A stretch of 64,000 nucleotides of DNA, taken from assembly GCA_950022295.1 (NCBI GenBank), contig OX465597.1, positions 190,029,016 through 190,093,015 on the forward strand. The letters are read 5' to 3'. Source of the stretch: Bromus sterilis. Lineage: Eukaryota > Streptophyta > Magnoliopsida > Poales > Poaceae. Made by a program: the position numbers and the translations under genes. The notes beneath the pieces were generated by a model. It searched no databases and had not been told where the DNA came from. It worked only from the letters and a program-made list of their open reading frames with translations. Shown here in pieces: positions 21,989-32,720 of the stretch (the first letter of the stretch is position 1; every line of letters begins with the position of its first letter).

Positions 21989-23098
21989 TGATGAGGACAT
22001 GACTACCATAGTTACAGCCACAACCCCTACTAATATACCTACTGGACAAATTACTAGAGATCGTGCACACCAATTAAATTATCAGGTACTTTCGCTTCTT
22101 GGTAATGTTTCTAATGTTCATGTGAATATGATGCTGCCTAACGTCGATATATTTCTGATGCTGACAAATGAAGGACCTAGCATGGACAAGAAGGATGAGC
22201 ATTGGAGCATGTTCAAGCATGAAGATGATGAGGACATAATTATCATGGATATGACCATTAATTCCTATATATTTGACCAAGAAATGAAGTCAATACAAAG
22301 GGGCATGATTGTGTGCTGTACAAGAAGTTATTTCACGTCACTTTTGGCCCAAGAGAAGATAGAGACCAAGTCTTTCACGTCATGGACTCAGATTCGGACT
22401 GCAGAGATATACCCAACTTCAAACAGCCGCTGTTTCTACATACGAACACCAAATTGGGTGATTCTTTTTTCTGGTGATAGCTTATCTCGTCTAGTTTCCA
22501 ACGCAATTGGTTTCACCTTCAAATTCCTTCGGAGCGTGGAGATATTTCAAAAACGGTGCAACCCAGCAGCAGAATCCGAATCAAAGTCCAACTCAATAGG
22601 TGTTGCATCACCTCCACATGGGCCCAAGTGCCTTGTACGACCTAGGTTTAGTTTTAGGACTCCTTGGGACGTCCTTCCACCCCCTTTTCCTCCACCCTTT
22701 AGTCCTATATAAGTAGATCAACCCCTAGGTTTATCTTTGGATTTCTTTTAGTTAAAAAGACTGCTTAGCTAATTGTTGCATCTTCGTGTACTCGGTTTGT
22801 GTCCAACGACCAGATCAAGACCGCTTTTGGTATCCCAACTTTATTCATACTTCATCTACATATTCGCAATATTCAGATTGTTTTATCAGAGTTCTTGCTT
22901 GTTCTTCGATTGCTTACAGGCACTAGACCTTCGTGGTCAGGTTGATCGTGCTCCGACATGGTCAATAACCTCCGGAGATTGGTTTAGCGATTGCTAAGGC
23001 GCGACGTTGTTGCACGTTCGTAGTCGGATCGTCAGAGTCGTCTCCACCAAATCGATAGTTATCTCTCATCGAAAGATCGGGACACCCCGCCTCTATCA
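21989..23098 (+). repeat. 5' LTR of the Quinta-like element
   Basis: 1110 bp. The first 90 or so bases are a diverged version of the Cereba LTR start and still encode a TRDRAHQLNYQVLSLL-like tail of pol, although the element has no pol. A TATATAA box is at 22706-22712. The 3' quarter again resembles the Cereba R/U5 region. Confidence 0.9.
22706..22712 (+). promoter_or_regulatory. TATA box of the Quinta-like LTR
   Basis: TATATAA within CCTATATAAGTAG, conserved in the partial 3' LTR at 28142-28148. It has the expected position relative to the R/U5 part of the LTR. Confidence 0.6.
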
Positions 23099-23100
23099 AG

Positions 23101-23109
23101 TGGTATCAG
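23101..23109 (+). other. Primer-binding site of the Quinta-like element
   Basis: TGGTATCAG two bases after the LTR end, the same site and spacing as in the Cereba-like copies. Confidence 0.85.
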
Positions 23110-24370
23110 TTTTCAGGTTGCTCGGTGAGAATTCGACATCCATATATTAGATCTATTTTTTATCACCTATCGTCCACACAAAAAGCCATAAAAATAGGAT
23201 TAGAACATCATATCCAAACCAATCTGAGACTTCGCAATTTTCTTTTCGGTGCTTTGCTTTATTGAATTATCGGTTGCATCGTCGTGTTCAGTTGCTGGTC
23301 TTAGTATCTAGTCCATTAGAGTTTCGAGTTCAGTTCACATTAGTCACCACCACCGCTGCACCATCATCACATCCGCTGCCTACTTCTACCATCCACCATA
23401 GAAAAAGAGAGAAAAGGAGTTGAAAAAAAGAGAGAGAAAAGAAAAAGGAAAAAAAGAAAGAAAAAAGGAAAAAAGAGAAAAAGAAGAAATTTTTTGGATC
23501 TATCTCTAGTTGAACTCGTATTTGAAATCTCGTCGGAATCAGTTTTGAGCAGTGTCCACTAAAACGGGCATAACTTTGTCATCCGAAGTCCGTTTTGGCT
23601 CCACGAGTACTCAAATTAAAGATATTTCCGAGCCGCTTCTAAATAGTTCTGGAGCTTGTGTGTTATTTGAAACTCCAGATCGGCTTCTAAGACGGACTTT
23701 TTGACCTCTAAAGTTTCTGAACACAGTTTTTGTCAGATTTCGGGCTGATTCTCAGTTTTTTTGACCCTCATCCGAACTCTAAATTGAGTGATTCTTATTG
23801 CGTCGGAAAGCTTAAGTCAGTGCCCTATTGGGAAAAATAGCAAAAAAATAGCAAATATATTTCAGAGGAAAGTTGTAGCGAGAATATTGGTGTATCTTGA
23901 TTTGGAGCCTATTTTCACCATTATCTTTGCTCTCTTGATGATCTTCACTTATATCTTGCTATCCAGAGCTACTTCATATCATTCATTGCTGCTAGTTGTG
24001 CTACGCCGTGACCACATTAGTGTTCTAGGCTCGCGTCTCTAGTCCGGTCTAGACTAGGACCAGCACAGTATCGTCGTTGAGCGTTAATTCAATTTTGCAT
24101 CTTTGAATTGATTATTGCTGATATTTTTGCCACCATATTAAAGCCTTCCAAGCTCCACATATTTCTACATCGTGTATACGTGCGTTGACCTGGCAATCGC
24201 TCTACTTAATCTTTGGAGTTCTTTGACACCGTTGGTTGCCGACCACCACCTGCTGCATGGTAAGAACTAGTAAGACATTGATATTTGCTCTCCTGTGAGC
24301 GTTTTACCACCACATCCTAGTAGTTCATAGGGACATATACTTGTGATTTGTTTCTTGTTTTCTACTAATC
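23110..24370 (+). other. Leader of the Quinta-like element
   Basis: About 1.26 kb with a purine-rich A/G tract at about 23398-23490 and no supported gene. The part from about 24020 to 24290 aligns with the Cereba leader (GGCTCGCGTCTCTAGT, then TTGAG, CTCCACATAT, CATCGTG, CACCACCTGCTGC), pointing to a conserved RNA signal. Confidence 0.65.
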
Positions 24371-25734
24371 ATGGCAGGTTCTGGAGTTAGATCTTCTTGG
24401 GTGGCAACTATAGTTGGAGATTTGCTACCACCTACAACTACACAACAGTCACTGCAAAAGGTAAACACACATAAGCATGCACATGATCAGGTTATTGTTT
24501 CTATACCACACTTTCATGGACGTCTAAGACCTGATTTATACATTGAGTGGGAGTTTGAAATAAATGATATATTTCTTTCCCATAATTTTCTTGAGCATAA
24601 GAAAGTAAAAACTGCAATTAGTGCTTTCAAAGATTTTGCTTCTATTTGGTGGAATGAATATTGTAGTTTATATCCTGATTATATACCTAATACTTGGAAT
24701 GATCTCAAACTTGCTATGCGATATAGATTCGTTCCCTCTTATTATACTCGTGACAAGGTTAGGAAATTAAAAAATTTAAAACAAGGTACTAAAACTGTTT
24801 CAGAATATTATGATGCTTTAGAAACTACATTCTTGCATTCTCTTTTAGAGGAAAGTGAAGAATATTTCATGGACATATTTTGGGAAGGTTTAAACCGTGA
24901 CATTCAGGATATCCTAATTCATGAAAAGTGTTATCCTATGGATCGTTTGTTTCGTCTTGCTTGTAAAGCTGAACAGGAAATCGACAGACGTGTTGCCCAG
25001 AAGACGAACAAGCAGAATGTGCAAATACCACAAGTTGAGAAGGTTGTTCCGTCAACCACTATGAGCACTACCATAACTGCATCAATTGTCGTAAGCACTC
25101 CTCCAATATCTGATCTATCATCACAAAAAGGTAATGACAAAGGTATGGATCTTTCCCCTCCACATGAGAACCTTGCTGATTTAAAAGCAACATGTGTTGA
25201 GCTATCAAGTAGTTTCATCACACAACCAATTTTCGAGAATGTCATAACTTCACATGAAGATGTTGCTTGCCTAATAGACTTGAATACATCATGTGTTGAG
25301 TTACCTGTTGATTTGAGCACACCATCTATTTTGATAATCATGTTACTATTATGAAACTGCCAATGCTTAATCATTTTGATATGACCTCTAATCTTGGTGA
25401 TGATTCTGCGTCGAATGACTTGTTGCATGACTACTTAGTTAAGCATGTTGTAGCATGTCCTTCGAAAAACATTAACGTTTCTTCACCGGTATTGGGATGG
25501 TTTAATGATGAGCATTGTACATCTTTAGATATGAATAAGAGCTTCCCTTATATATGCAAACTGAGTTGCAATACTTTCATGTCGTTTATGTATTGTGATG
25601 ATCATATATGTTTATATTTCATGACATACGAAAGTTACTCATATATACATGTGTTACATGTCCAAAAACTAAGGGAAGTAAGAATGGATGACATATATAT
25701 ATATACAACATGTACACCTTGTCTCTTTTGTTAG
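24371..25734 (+). pseudogene. gag: Gag-like protein of the non-autonomous CRM relative (frameshifted)
   Basis: The ATG at 24371 opens 327 codons ending at 25354; a 1-nt loss near 25330 puts the remaining coding sequence (about 25333-25734) in another frame. The gag core aligns with Cereba gag: FHGRLRPDLYIEWEF against FEGRYIPDAYLTWEL, FASIWW near residue 95, then TRLFHLACKAE-like RLFRLACKAEQE near residue 195. I see no CCHC zinc knuckle, protease or RT. The downstream part is a low-similarity extension I do not recognise. It presumably made particles or RNA-binding protein for an element relying on Cereba-type pol; that is inference from the family's known non-autonomous members. Confidence 0.75.
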
Positions 25735-25739
25735 CCACA

Positions 25740-26717
25740 TTTACAAGCAAGATGAAACAAACGAGTAATAGTAGCATAGTCCTTGTATTCTAGAATAGTT
25801 TGTATCTCCCTGTTTAAGCCACCCATAAAACATGCAAGCATAGCTTCATTATCCTCTATTTGGCCACATCTAATAAATCCAGTTTGTAATTCTTGATAAT
25901 ATTCCTCTACAGAATTTTTTCCTTGTCTCAAACGCTGTAATTTTTGTAGCAATTCACGTTGATAATAACGAGGAACCCAGCGAGTACGCATAGCATCTTT
26001 TAAAGCAGCCCAAGTAGTTGGAATATTATTAGCATGCAATCTACAATGTTCAGACCACCAAATAGATGCAAACCCCGTGAATTCACAAACAACAGCAGTA
26101 ACACGTCTATTCTCAGGATATTGTAAACATGTAAAGCGTTGTTCAGTTTCTAACTCCCAAGTAAGATAAGCATCAGGAATATATCTACCCTCAAACGGCT
26201 TAAGATTCAATTTAAGTTTAGGCACATGTTCATCATCGCGTACCTGAGGGGGTGGTTGGTGTCGATCGTGGCGAATGTTGGGACGTGGACGTCCAGCTGG
26301 CTGCTCATAGGCCGCTTCCTGTTCCACCTCCTCCTCGTAATCACCCTCGTAGTTGTCGTCCTGGCCGACGTCAGAAGCAGCAGCAGTAGCAGCAACTGCA
26401 GCAGCAGGAGGAGCACCAATACCAGTAGCTTGTCCTCTCGGAAACAGAATACGTCGTGCACGTGGTAGTGGCGGTGGCTGTGGCTGTACTGGAGCGGCAG
26501 CAGGCTGTGTAGGTAGGCGTGCGATCAACTCAGTAAACTTGGCGTCGAGCTTGGTGTCGATCATCTTTTCCACGCCATCAATCGCCTCTGTAAATCTGTT
26601 CTCGATGTCATTCACCTGTTCAGACATCATTTGTGCAAATTTATCATGTAGCTCCTTGTTTGTCATGTTCTTCCAATCGGGTGCATCCCGCGCCACTTCA
26701 TCATGTGATCCTGGCAT
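25740..26717 (-). pseudogene. gag: N-terminal gag of the truncated Cereba-like fragment
   Basis: The ATG at 26717 starts the MPGSHDEVARDAP frame. It is open through the FASIWW motif and the TRLFHLACK motif, then crosses into Quinta sequence at about 25740 and stops almost at once. The CCHC knuckle and all of pol are absent. Broken by deletion rather than by point mutation. Confidence 0.85.
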
Positions 26718-27237
26718 GGTTAGCAGAAATAGAAAACACACAGGAATATGATCCTACTTCTACTAATGGGATGTGGGGTGGTGGAAAGCACAAATCCGTC
26801 AAGCTTTTCTTTCGTTCTTACCTATACTTACCTAGCAGCAGGTGGTGATGTACAACCAACGGGTCAAAACTCTCAGAGATATGGTAGAGCGATGGCCAGG
26901 AGGTGTCAAACGCACGATGTAGAATATATGTGGAGCTGTCGGAAGGCTGACAAGTATGGTAGGAAAAACTCAACAGTAATCAAAACAGAGATGCAAAGCT
27001 GAATAAACACTCAACATCGGTACTGTGCTGATCCTAGGCTAGACCGTACTAGAGACGCGAGCCTAAAACACCAATGAAAGCACGGCGCGGCACGTAAACC
27101 ACTAAGAAGCACACTCAGAATTTTTTTTTCTCTTTTTTTTTGCTTTTTTTTTGGACTGTTTCGTGGACTGTAGGTATGAAGAACAGAACCAATCTAGACT
27201 ACGAAAACTGGTAAATCTCACCGAGCAACCTGGAAAT
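26718..27237 (-). other. Shortened leader of the truncated Cereba-like fragment
   Basis: Only about 520 bp against about 1.1 kb in E1 and E3. The missing middle lies between the T-rich tract (about 27120-27150) and the LTR-proximal end, so the leader was shortened at its simple-sequence part. Confidence 0.6.
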
Positions 27238-27246
27238 CTGATACCA
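27238..27246 (-). other. Primer-binding site of the truncated Cereba-like fragment
   Basis: TGGTATCAG on the minus strand, two bases from the LTR end at 27249. Confidence 0.85.
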
Positions 27247-27248
27247 CT

Positions 27249-28139
27249 TGATATAGGCGAAGGTGTCCCGATGTTTCGATGAGATGATGGAGATCGATTA
27301 TGGTGGAGACGACTTTCACGACCCGACTACGAACGTGCGAAGACCTGCAAGAGGTTATTGATCCCGCGGATGCACGATCAACCAGACCACGAAGGTCTAA
27401 TTCCTGCAAGTAATCGAAAGAACAAGCAAGAACTAAGAAAAACAATCTGGATATTGCGAATATAAGATGAATGATTAACAGAAGTTGGGGTTCCAATGCG
27501 GTCTTGGCCTGGTCGGTCGACACAAACGAAGAACTCGAAGTTGCGGCTATGGCTAACTTAAATCTAATTAAAACCCAAGTCTAAACGACGCCCTAAGGGC
27601 TGTATATATGGGGGAACAGAGGGGAATTTCGTGGCCCCTTGGAGGAGGGGTTCGAAAACAACCCTAACTCGGTTTCCCGACACATACGGACTCTAAAAAA
27701 TAGCCTATTAAGTGTATTTCGAAATTACATGGGCCTGGCCCAATAATAAGGTGACGCAGCACCTATAATAACCCTTGGACGAAAATATTAATGTTGCATC
27801 TTGTGTCTCTCGTCCAAGTCTTCATGCACGCCTTATGGTGGCCTCAAAGTGCGAAAATCACCACTGGAAGCTCCATTGTCCTTTCCCGCGCGCGCACCTC
27901 CTTCTCCATGCTTGATCCCGCTCCAATGACCATCATTCTTATCCATGCTAGGTCCTTCATTCATAAGACAAACAAAAGTATCTAATTTAGGCAGCATCAT
28001 ATGTTCCTGAACATTAGAAGGATTCGCAAGAAACGAAAGTACCTGATAATTTAGTTGACGTGCGCGTGCTCTAGTAACTGGTCCAGTATGTATAGTTGGT
28101 GAAGATGTGGGTGTAACATTAGTAGAGATGTCCTCATCA
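27249..28139 (-). repeat. Cereba-like 5' LTR, variant 2
   Basis: 891 bp with diagnostic differences from most copies (GGCCCCTTGGAGGAGGGG, TAGCCTATTAAGTG, CTTGTGTCTCTCGTCC). The same differences occur only in the U3 half of the LTR at 51184-52081, defining a second LTR variant. Confidence 0.9.
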
Positions 28140-28534
28140 CCTATATAAGTAGATCAACCCCTAGGGTTTTCTATGGATTTCTTTTAGTTAAAAAGACTGC
28201 TTAGCTAATTGCTGCATCTTCGTGTACTCGGTTTGTGTCCAACGACCAGATCAAGACCGCTTTTGGAATCCCAACTTTATTCATACTTCATCTACATATT
28301 CGCAATATTCAGATTGTTTTATCATAGTTCTTGCTTGTTCTTCGATTGCTTGCAGGCACTAGACCTTCGTGGTCAGGTTGATCGTGCTCCGACGTGGTCA
28401 ATAACCTCCGGAGATTGGTTTAGCGATTGCTAAGGCGCGACGTTGTTGCACGTTCGTAGTCGGATCGTCAAAGTCGTCTCCACCAAATCGATAGTTATCT
28501 CTCATCGAAAGATCGGGACACCCCGCCTCTATCA
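28140..28534 (+). repeat. Partial 3' LTR of the Quinta-like element
   Basis: 395 bp matching 22704-23098 without a visible gap. It is missing its first 715 bp and ends CTCTATCA just before the TAGTT duplication. Confidence 0.9.
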
Positions 28535-28775
28535 TAGTTTATCTAGTGTCGAAGCATCAGCGCATCGTGATCCAATTGCTAGCGAAGTGGTGTGTGCTCT
28601 CAGGTTGCAACCGAGAGATCCTAATATCCAAATCCCCATCCCAGCAAGGCGCCTCCTTTTTATGTTGTTTTGCCGCGCGGAGCCTCTGTTCTTTAGGTTC
28701 AGACCCGGTTGGAGTTTCAGTTATCCCGTGCTTTATGTGTTATCTTGTTTCAGGTGGCCAATATGTTGTGATTTG

Positions 28776-28850
28776 AGTGCTAGCCCAGTTGGTAGTGCGC
28801 AGTGGATTTGAACCTTGAGATCAAGGGATCGAGTCCCCCTTTGGACAATA
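28776..28850 (+). repeat. tRNA-like SINE head (box A and box B)
   Basis: TAGCCCAGTTGG at 28781-28792 fits RNA polymerase III box A and GATCGAGTCCC at 28827-28837 fits box B, at tRNA-like spacing. A T-rich stretch follows at 28860. It is not a functional tRNA by eye: the arms do not pair cleanly. It may be a SINE fragment or a captured tRNA pseudogene within LTR X copy B. Confidence 0.5.
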
Positions 28851-31434
28851 AAATCCCACCCTTTTTCTTCTTTTGTTTTGCTGCTACGTGTGGGCTTGGC
28901 CCAGCTTGCTCCTCTCGCCGTGGGCGTCAAATAGACAGACCCGCGAGAATTTGGGCCAGTTCAGCCGAGCTCAACCCAGGGTGGTTCTCCCTCCTTTTCA
29001 TTTTGGAGTAAATTCAAATCTGGTTGAATTCATCCAAATTTGCCATGTTTTTTGCTTTGCTTGTATAATGTGCATCCTTGCTCCAAATAAATCATGTCAT
29101 ACATGATTTTGGGGTAGAAAAATATGAGGAGTAAGATGGTGCTGTTCATATGTCCATTTGGGCACGCATTATTTTGATCATGGTGCGTTTTGCACGTAAG
29201 CCCCTCATATGTTGCACGTGGTGCAGGCTTTCTTCTTTTCCCTTGTTATTGCGATCCGACGACCGTCTTTGCCGGTAGCTTAGTTTCGCGCTTTATTTTA
29301 TTGCTTGATATAGATTGCATTAGGGAGCATCATAATACGCCATGCCATTTTCATATATGTTATGTTAGGGAATCCTGCCTTGAGGTTTGATCTCAAGTGT
29401 AGGCAATTCTTGTTCATGTTATGTTCTAGTCTTTTGCATATGCCATGATCATTCATCATACCAACTCCAACATAAGAATCCTCCGGATTCATTAATCACC
29501 GACCTAATGCATATGAAGGTTTTCGGTAGCATTGCACCCTTGCTTCCCGATGCTTCATTTAAACGTGTCTATCCTTATGTTCATGCCATGGTATCAAAAA
29601 GTCATGCATCATACTTGATCGTGTTTGTTTGTTCATTGCTTGCTCGCGATTGGTTCGTAGTGATAGTGGTATTCCGTTGATTGCTTCTAGTGTTTACTTC
29701 TTGTGTGCTCTCACGGATACTATCGAAGACGATGCGAGTTCGCGATCGACTACACCTTCGGAAGCCGACTTATCAACACGCAATGACTATACATTACTTA
29801 TGATCTATTCTATTATAACCAGCGGTTTGCATGCTAGTCTAGGTTAGGTTCGATGTTTGATCCTACCACATGTTTACAGCCTCTCTTAAACCGATACAGC
29901 CATGTCCGCTCCCAGCAAACCATGTATTGCTATGTTACTATTTCTCATTGCTCAGCCCCTGCTTACTATGCATGCTTAGGATGCTACGATGTTACCCGGT
30001 TACTCCTTGGATTGGGCTATCACATTATTATATTATTGTGAATGATATGATTATTATCAATGTTGACTATATTCGACGAAGGATGGAAGGTCTAGGCTAT
30101 CCCGCCCCGACGCTTTGTTCCATTCGAGTCAACTAAGATCCGAGTTCCGGGTATTGGTTCCAAGACTGAGCGTGCCTAACCGCGTGTGGGATTTTATGGG
30201 GTCCCATTTTCTTACCTTACTAGCTTCAAACATTTCTAGTGGTGGCCCAAGCTGATTTACCATTTGAAAACCATGCATATATGTCTGTCGGGTAACTCCT
30301 GGCAGATATTCTTTAAAACAACCTGGGCCAGCGGGGACATGGTTTCCTTGTTGGTCCAACCTGTCCGGCTGAGGACCCGGCCTCATGTGAGAATTTACCG
30401 ACAATCCAAACTTGCGACAGACGGTAGAGACCAGATCGAGAGCGCGGCCGGCTCCTGAGCTGGATGTCGACTCACGGGGGCCACCCGGATTTGTGCGTTG
30501 TTAGTTAGAGGGACCTGTCGTTTTGGATCTCTTGGAACTAAATAATAAAATGGTTGCCTGTGATGGGTAGCAACTGAGAGAGATGGGTGTGCGTTCGAAT
30601 CCTTGTAATGGGCAGTTGGTACACCCCTGTAGGGTTAAATCTTTTCGAGAAGCCGTGTCCATGGTTATGGACGACTTGAGACCTACTCCTTGTTTAGAGA
30701 CAACAACAACCGAGATAATCTTAATAACTTGATCAACGGTGTGTTCCTTGACTGCTTCTTCTTCATCGGGATGCGAAGGGGAGGACAAGGATAGGATAGG
30801 TGTTATGTTTGCGTAAGTAGCTGATAGCAGACTTGTTTGAGGCGATTCCTCATCGAATGCTTGGCTTCTTATCTTACTCTCTAGATCGTTAGCCACCTCA
30901 TCAATGTAGTGCGGCAGCAACCTCACCACTTACCTCATCCTTACCGTGAACTACTAGTTATCCTAGAATGACGAGTGATGAAGTCCTTGCTGGGTCATTT
31001 GACCACTACCGTTGGATGCTGAGTACTTTTGTACTCATGATACTACCCCCAAACTCTTTTCAGGGTTCTTGATCGACAACAGGTATGGTGATCGACGTTT
31101 CACGTGGAGACTCGACGACGACTAGTTAGGCGGATCCCGGCGGAGGGCCTGGACCCGTGTAGTTATGGGAGCGATGTCTTTTCTCTTTGCCACTAGGCAT
31201 TTGATTGTAGTCTGTACTCAGACATGTATCTTCCGCTGATGTAATGTATTTGAGGCAGTTGTATGCCGATTGTATGAGATGTTGTATCATTGTAGCTGTA
31301 ATGTTGTGATATCATGTTGGAAATTCGGGGCATATGGCATTGTCATATGTCGCGGTGGGACCGATATGTGCTTCGTCCCCGGACCTAGATGGAAACATCT
31401 AGATCTGGAACAGTACCGCATATCGGGACTTACA

Positions 31435-32720
31435 ACGAATTCCTCCTGTTCCGTTAGGAGGACGAGGACGTTTTGACACTGAAGTGCTTCAGCATGAACG
31501 GCAACTACCTGAAGAACGGAGAGCTACCAAGCAACCGGAAGGACACCGAGCTATTCGATTAGACCCTTTACCGCAGGCGTCCCAACGGTGTGAAGCTACT
31601 GTGCATCCCCATAGACGAAGGCAAGAAGCTGCTCCCGTCCGGACCATGAAGGAACATGCGGCGCCCACATTGGTTCCCGGGCTCTGGTCGGCGAAGCTTT
31701 CCGGCAAGGGTTCTATTGGCCTACCGCCTTGAATGACGCCATGAAGCTTGTCAATACATGCAACGCCTGCCAATTCCACACCAAGGCTGTTCATCAACCA
31801 GCACAAGCTCTCCAAACCATCCCTCTGTCATGGCCCTTTGCGGTCTGGGGATGGACATCTTGGGCTCAATTCCCTGTGCTATCGGAGGTTATGAGTTCCT
31901 CTATGTCGCCATCGACAAAATCACCAAGTGGCCAGACGTGGAGCTTGTCCGCAAGACCACGGCGCAATGCGCCATCAAATTTATTAGAAGCCTGGTGTGT
32001 CGTTTCGGAGTTTCTAACCGGATCATCACAGACAACGACAGCCAATTCACAAGTCAGGCCTTCCTCGAGTAGTGCAAGTAAATGGGCACCGTAGTGTGTT
32101 TCACTTCAGTGGGTCATCCGAGGAGCAACGGCCATGAAGAGAGTGCCAATTTGGAAGTACTCTGAGGTCTCCGGACCTGTAGCTTCAAGCGGCTCGAAAA
32201 GTGTGAAAAGCGATGGGTGCATGAACTCCCAGATATTCTATGGTCAATGAGTACCACACCCAATCGATCCACAAAGGAGACGCACTTCGCTCTCATTTAC
32301 GAAGCGGAGGCGGTGCTCCCCACAGAACTCAGATACGTATCTCCTCGATTTTGCACCTTCGATGAAGCCGAACAACAACAACTACGACAAGGAGATGTCA
32401 TCGTTTCCGAGGAAGTACGTACTCGGGCTGCTACACGCGCCGTGCAGTACCAGCAAGGATTACGTCGCTATCACAGCCGCCACGTCCGCTCCCGAGAACT
32501 TGAGGAATGCGACCTTGTCCTCCATCGGCTAAAGTCCAAGATGCTCCAAAGTGGGAAGGCCCTTATCGGGGAGGGGGTTCCGCTTATGGAGAGAACACTG
32601 TGCACTCCCCCCGGCATGGGTGTAAAAAAGACCATCTCCGAGATGAGCGATGCCGCGACCCCGTCGTCCGCCAGACCGCTCCTTGATGGGTCGGATCTCC
32701 TAGTGCAGCTTCCGTGGCAT
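31435..32720 (+). pseudogene. Family Y (Tat-type gypsy) integrase fragment with B3-like lead-in
   Basis: It begins with the end of a B3-like domain (FLLFR, then DEDVLTLKCF at about 31441-31490), joined straight to the integrase N-terminus (YLKNGELPSN). The zinc region and core follow, with GMDILG, TDNDSQF and a GHPRSNG-type motif, then SRELEECDLVLHRL and APKWEG near 32550, where similarity ends. Several frameshifts and stop codons (near 31560, 32070 and 32160) disable it. The assignment to the Tat lineage comes from the additional RNase H seen in the related copy at 48600. No function is expected. Confidence 0.7.

Larger units (their letters stand above)
25740..28139 (-). mobile_element. Truncated Cereba-like fragment inside the Quinta-like element
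   Basis: Reading left from 28139: 5' LTR (27249-28139), primer-binding site, a shortened leader, and the first part of gag, which ends abruptly at about 25740 against Quinta sequence. On the right the LTR abuts Quinta 3' LTR sequence at its position 716. Everything after early gag, and the matching part of Quinta, is deleted. Confidence 0.88.
21989..28534 (+). mobile_element. Non-autonomous CRM relative (Quinta-like), gag only, with TAGTT target duplication
   Basis: The outer ends are TGATGAGGACAT and CTCTATCA, flanked by perfect TAGTT duplications at 21984-21988 and 28535-28539. Parts are 5' LTR 21989-23098, primer-binding site, leader, gag 24371-25734, a truncated Cereba fragment about 25740-28139, and the last 395 bp of the 3' LTR. 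The 395 bp of 3' LTR differ from the same part of the 5' LTR at about 9 positions by eye, so the insertion is older than the Cereba copies. No protease, RT or integrase is visible, though sequence was lost at the Cereba junction. Confidence 0.85.
20542..31434 (+). repeat. Long LTR of family X, copy B, split by the Quinta-like element
   Basis: It starts TGTAACAACCC at 20542, is interrupted at 21988 (TAGTT), resumes at 28535 and ends CGGGACTTACA at 31434. Removing the insertion leaves about 4.3 kb. From about 29640 onward it matches copies A and C, but the first 2.5 kb is unrelated to them, so this is a different subfamily. No internal domain follows on the right, where family Y sequence begins, so it may be a solo LTR. 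The flanks (CGAGT left, ACGAA right) do not form a target duplication. Confidence 0.7.

Noticed and set aside
21201..22073. Open frames of 60-105 codons in the first part of LTR X copy B
   Set aside because: No domain, no codon-like pattern, and they cross the Quinta insertion junction.
30582..30615. GTTCGAATCC, a box B-like motif, in LTR X copy B
   Set aside because: Copies A and C read GTGCGGAGCC at this place and no good box A precedes it, so a pol III promoter is not supported.
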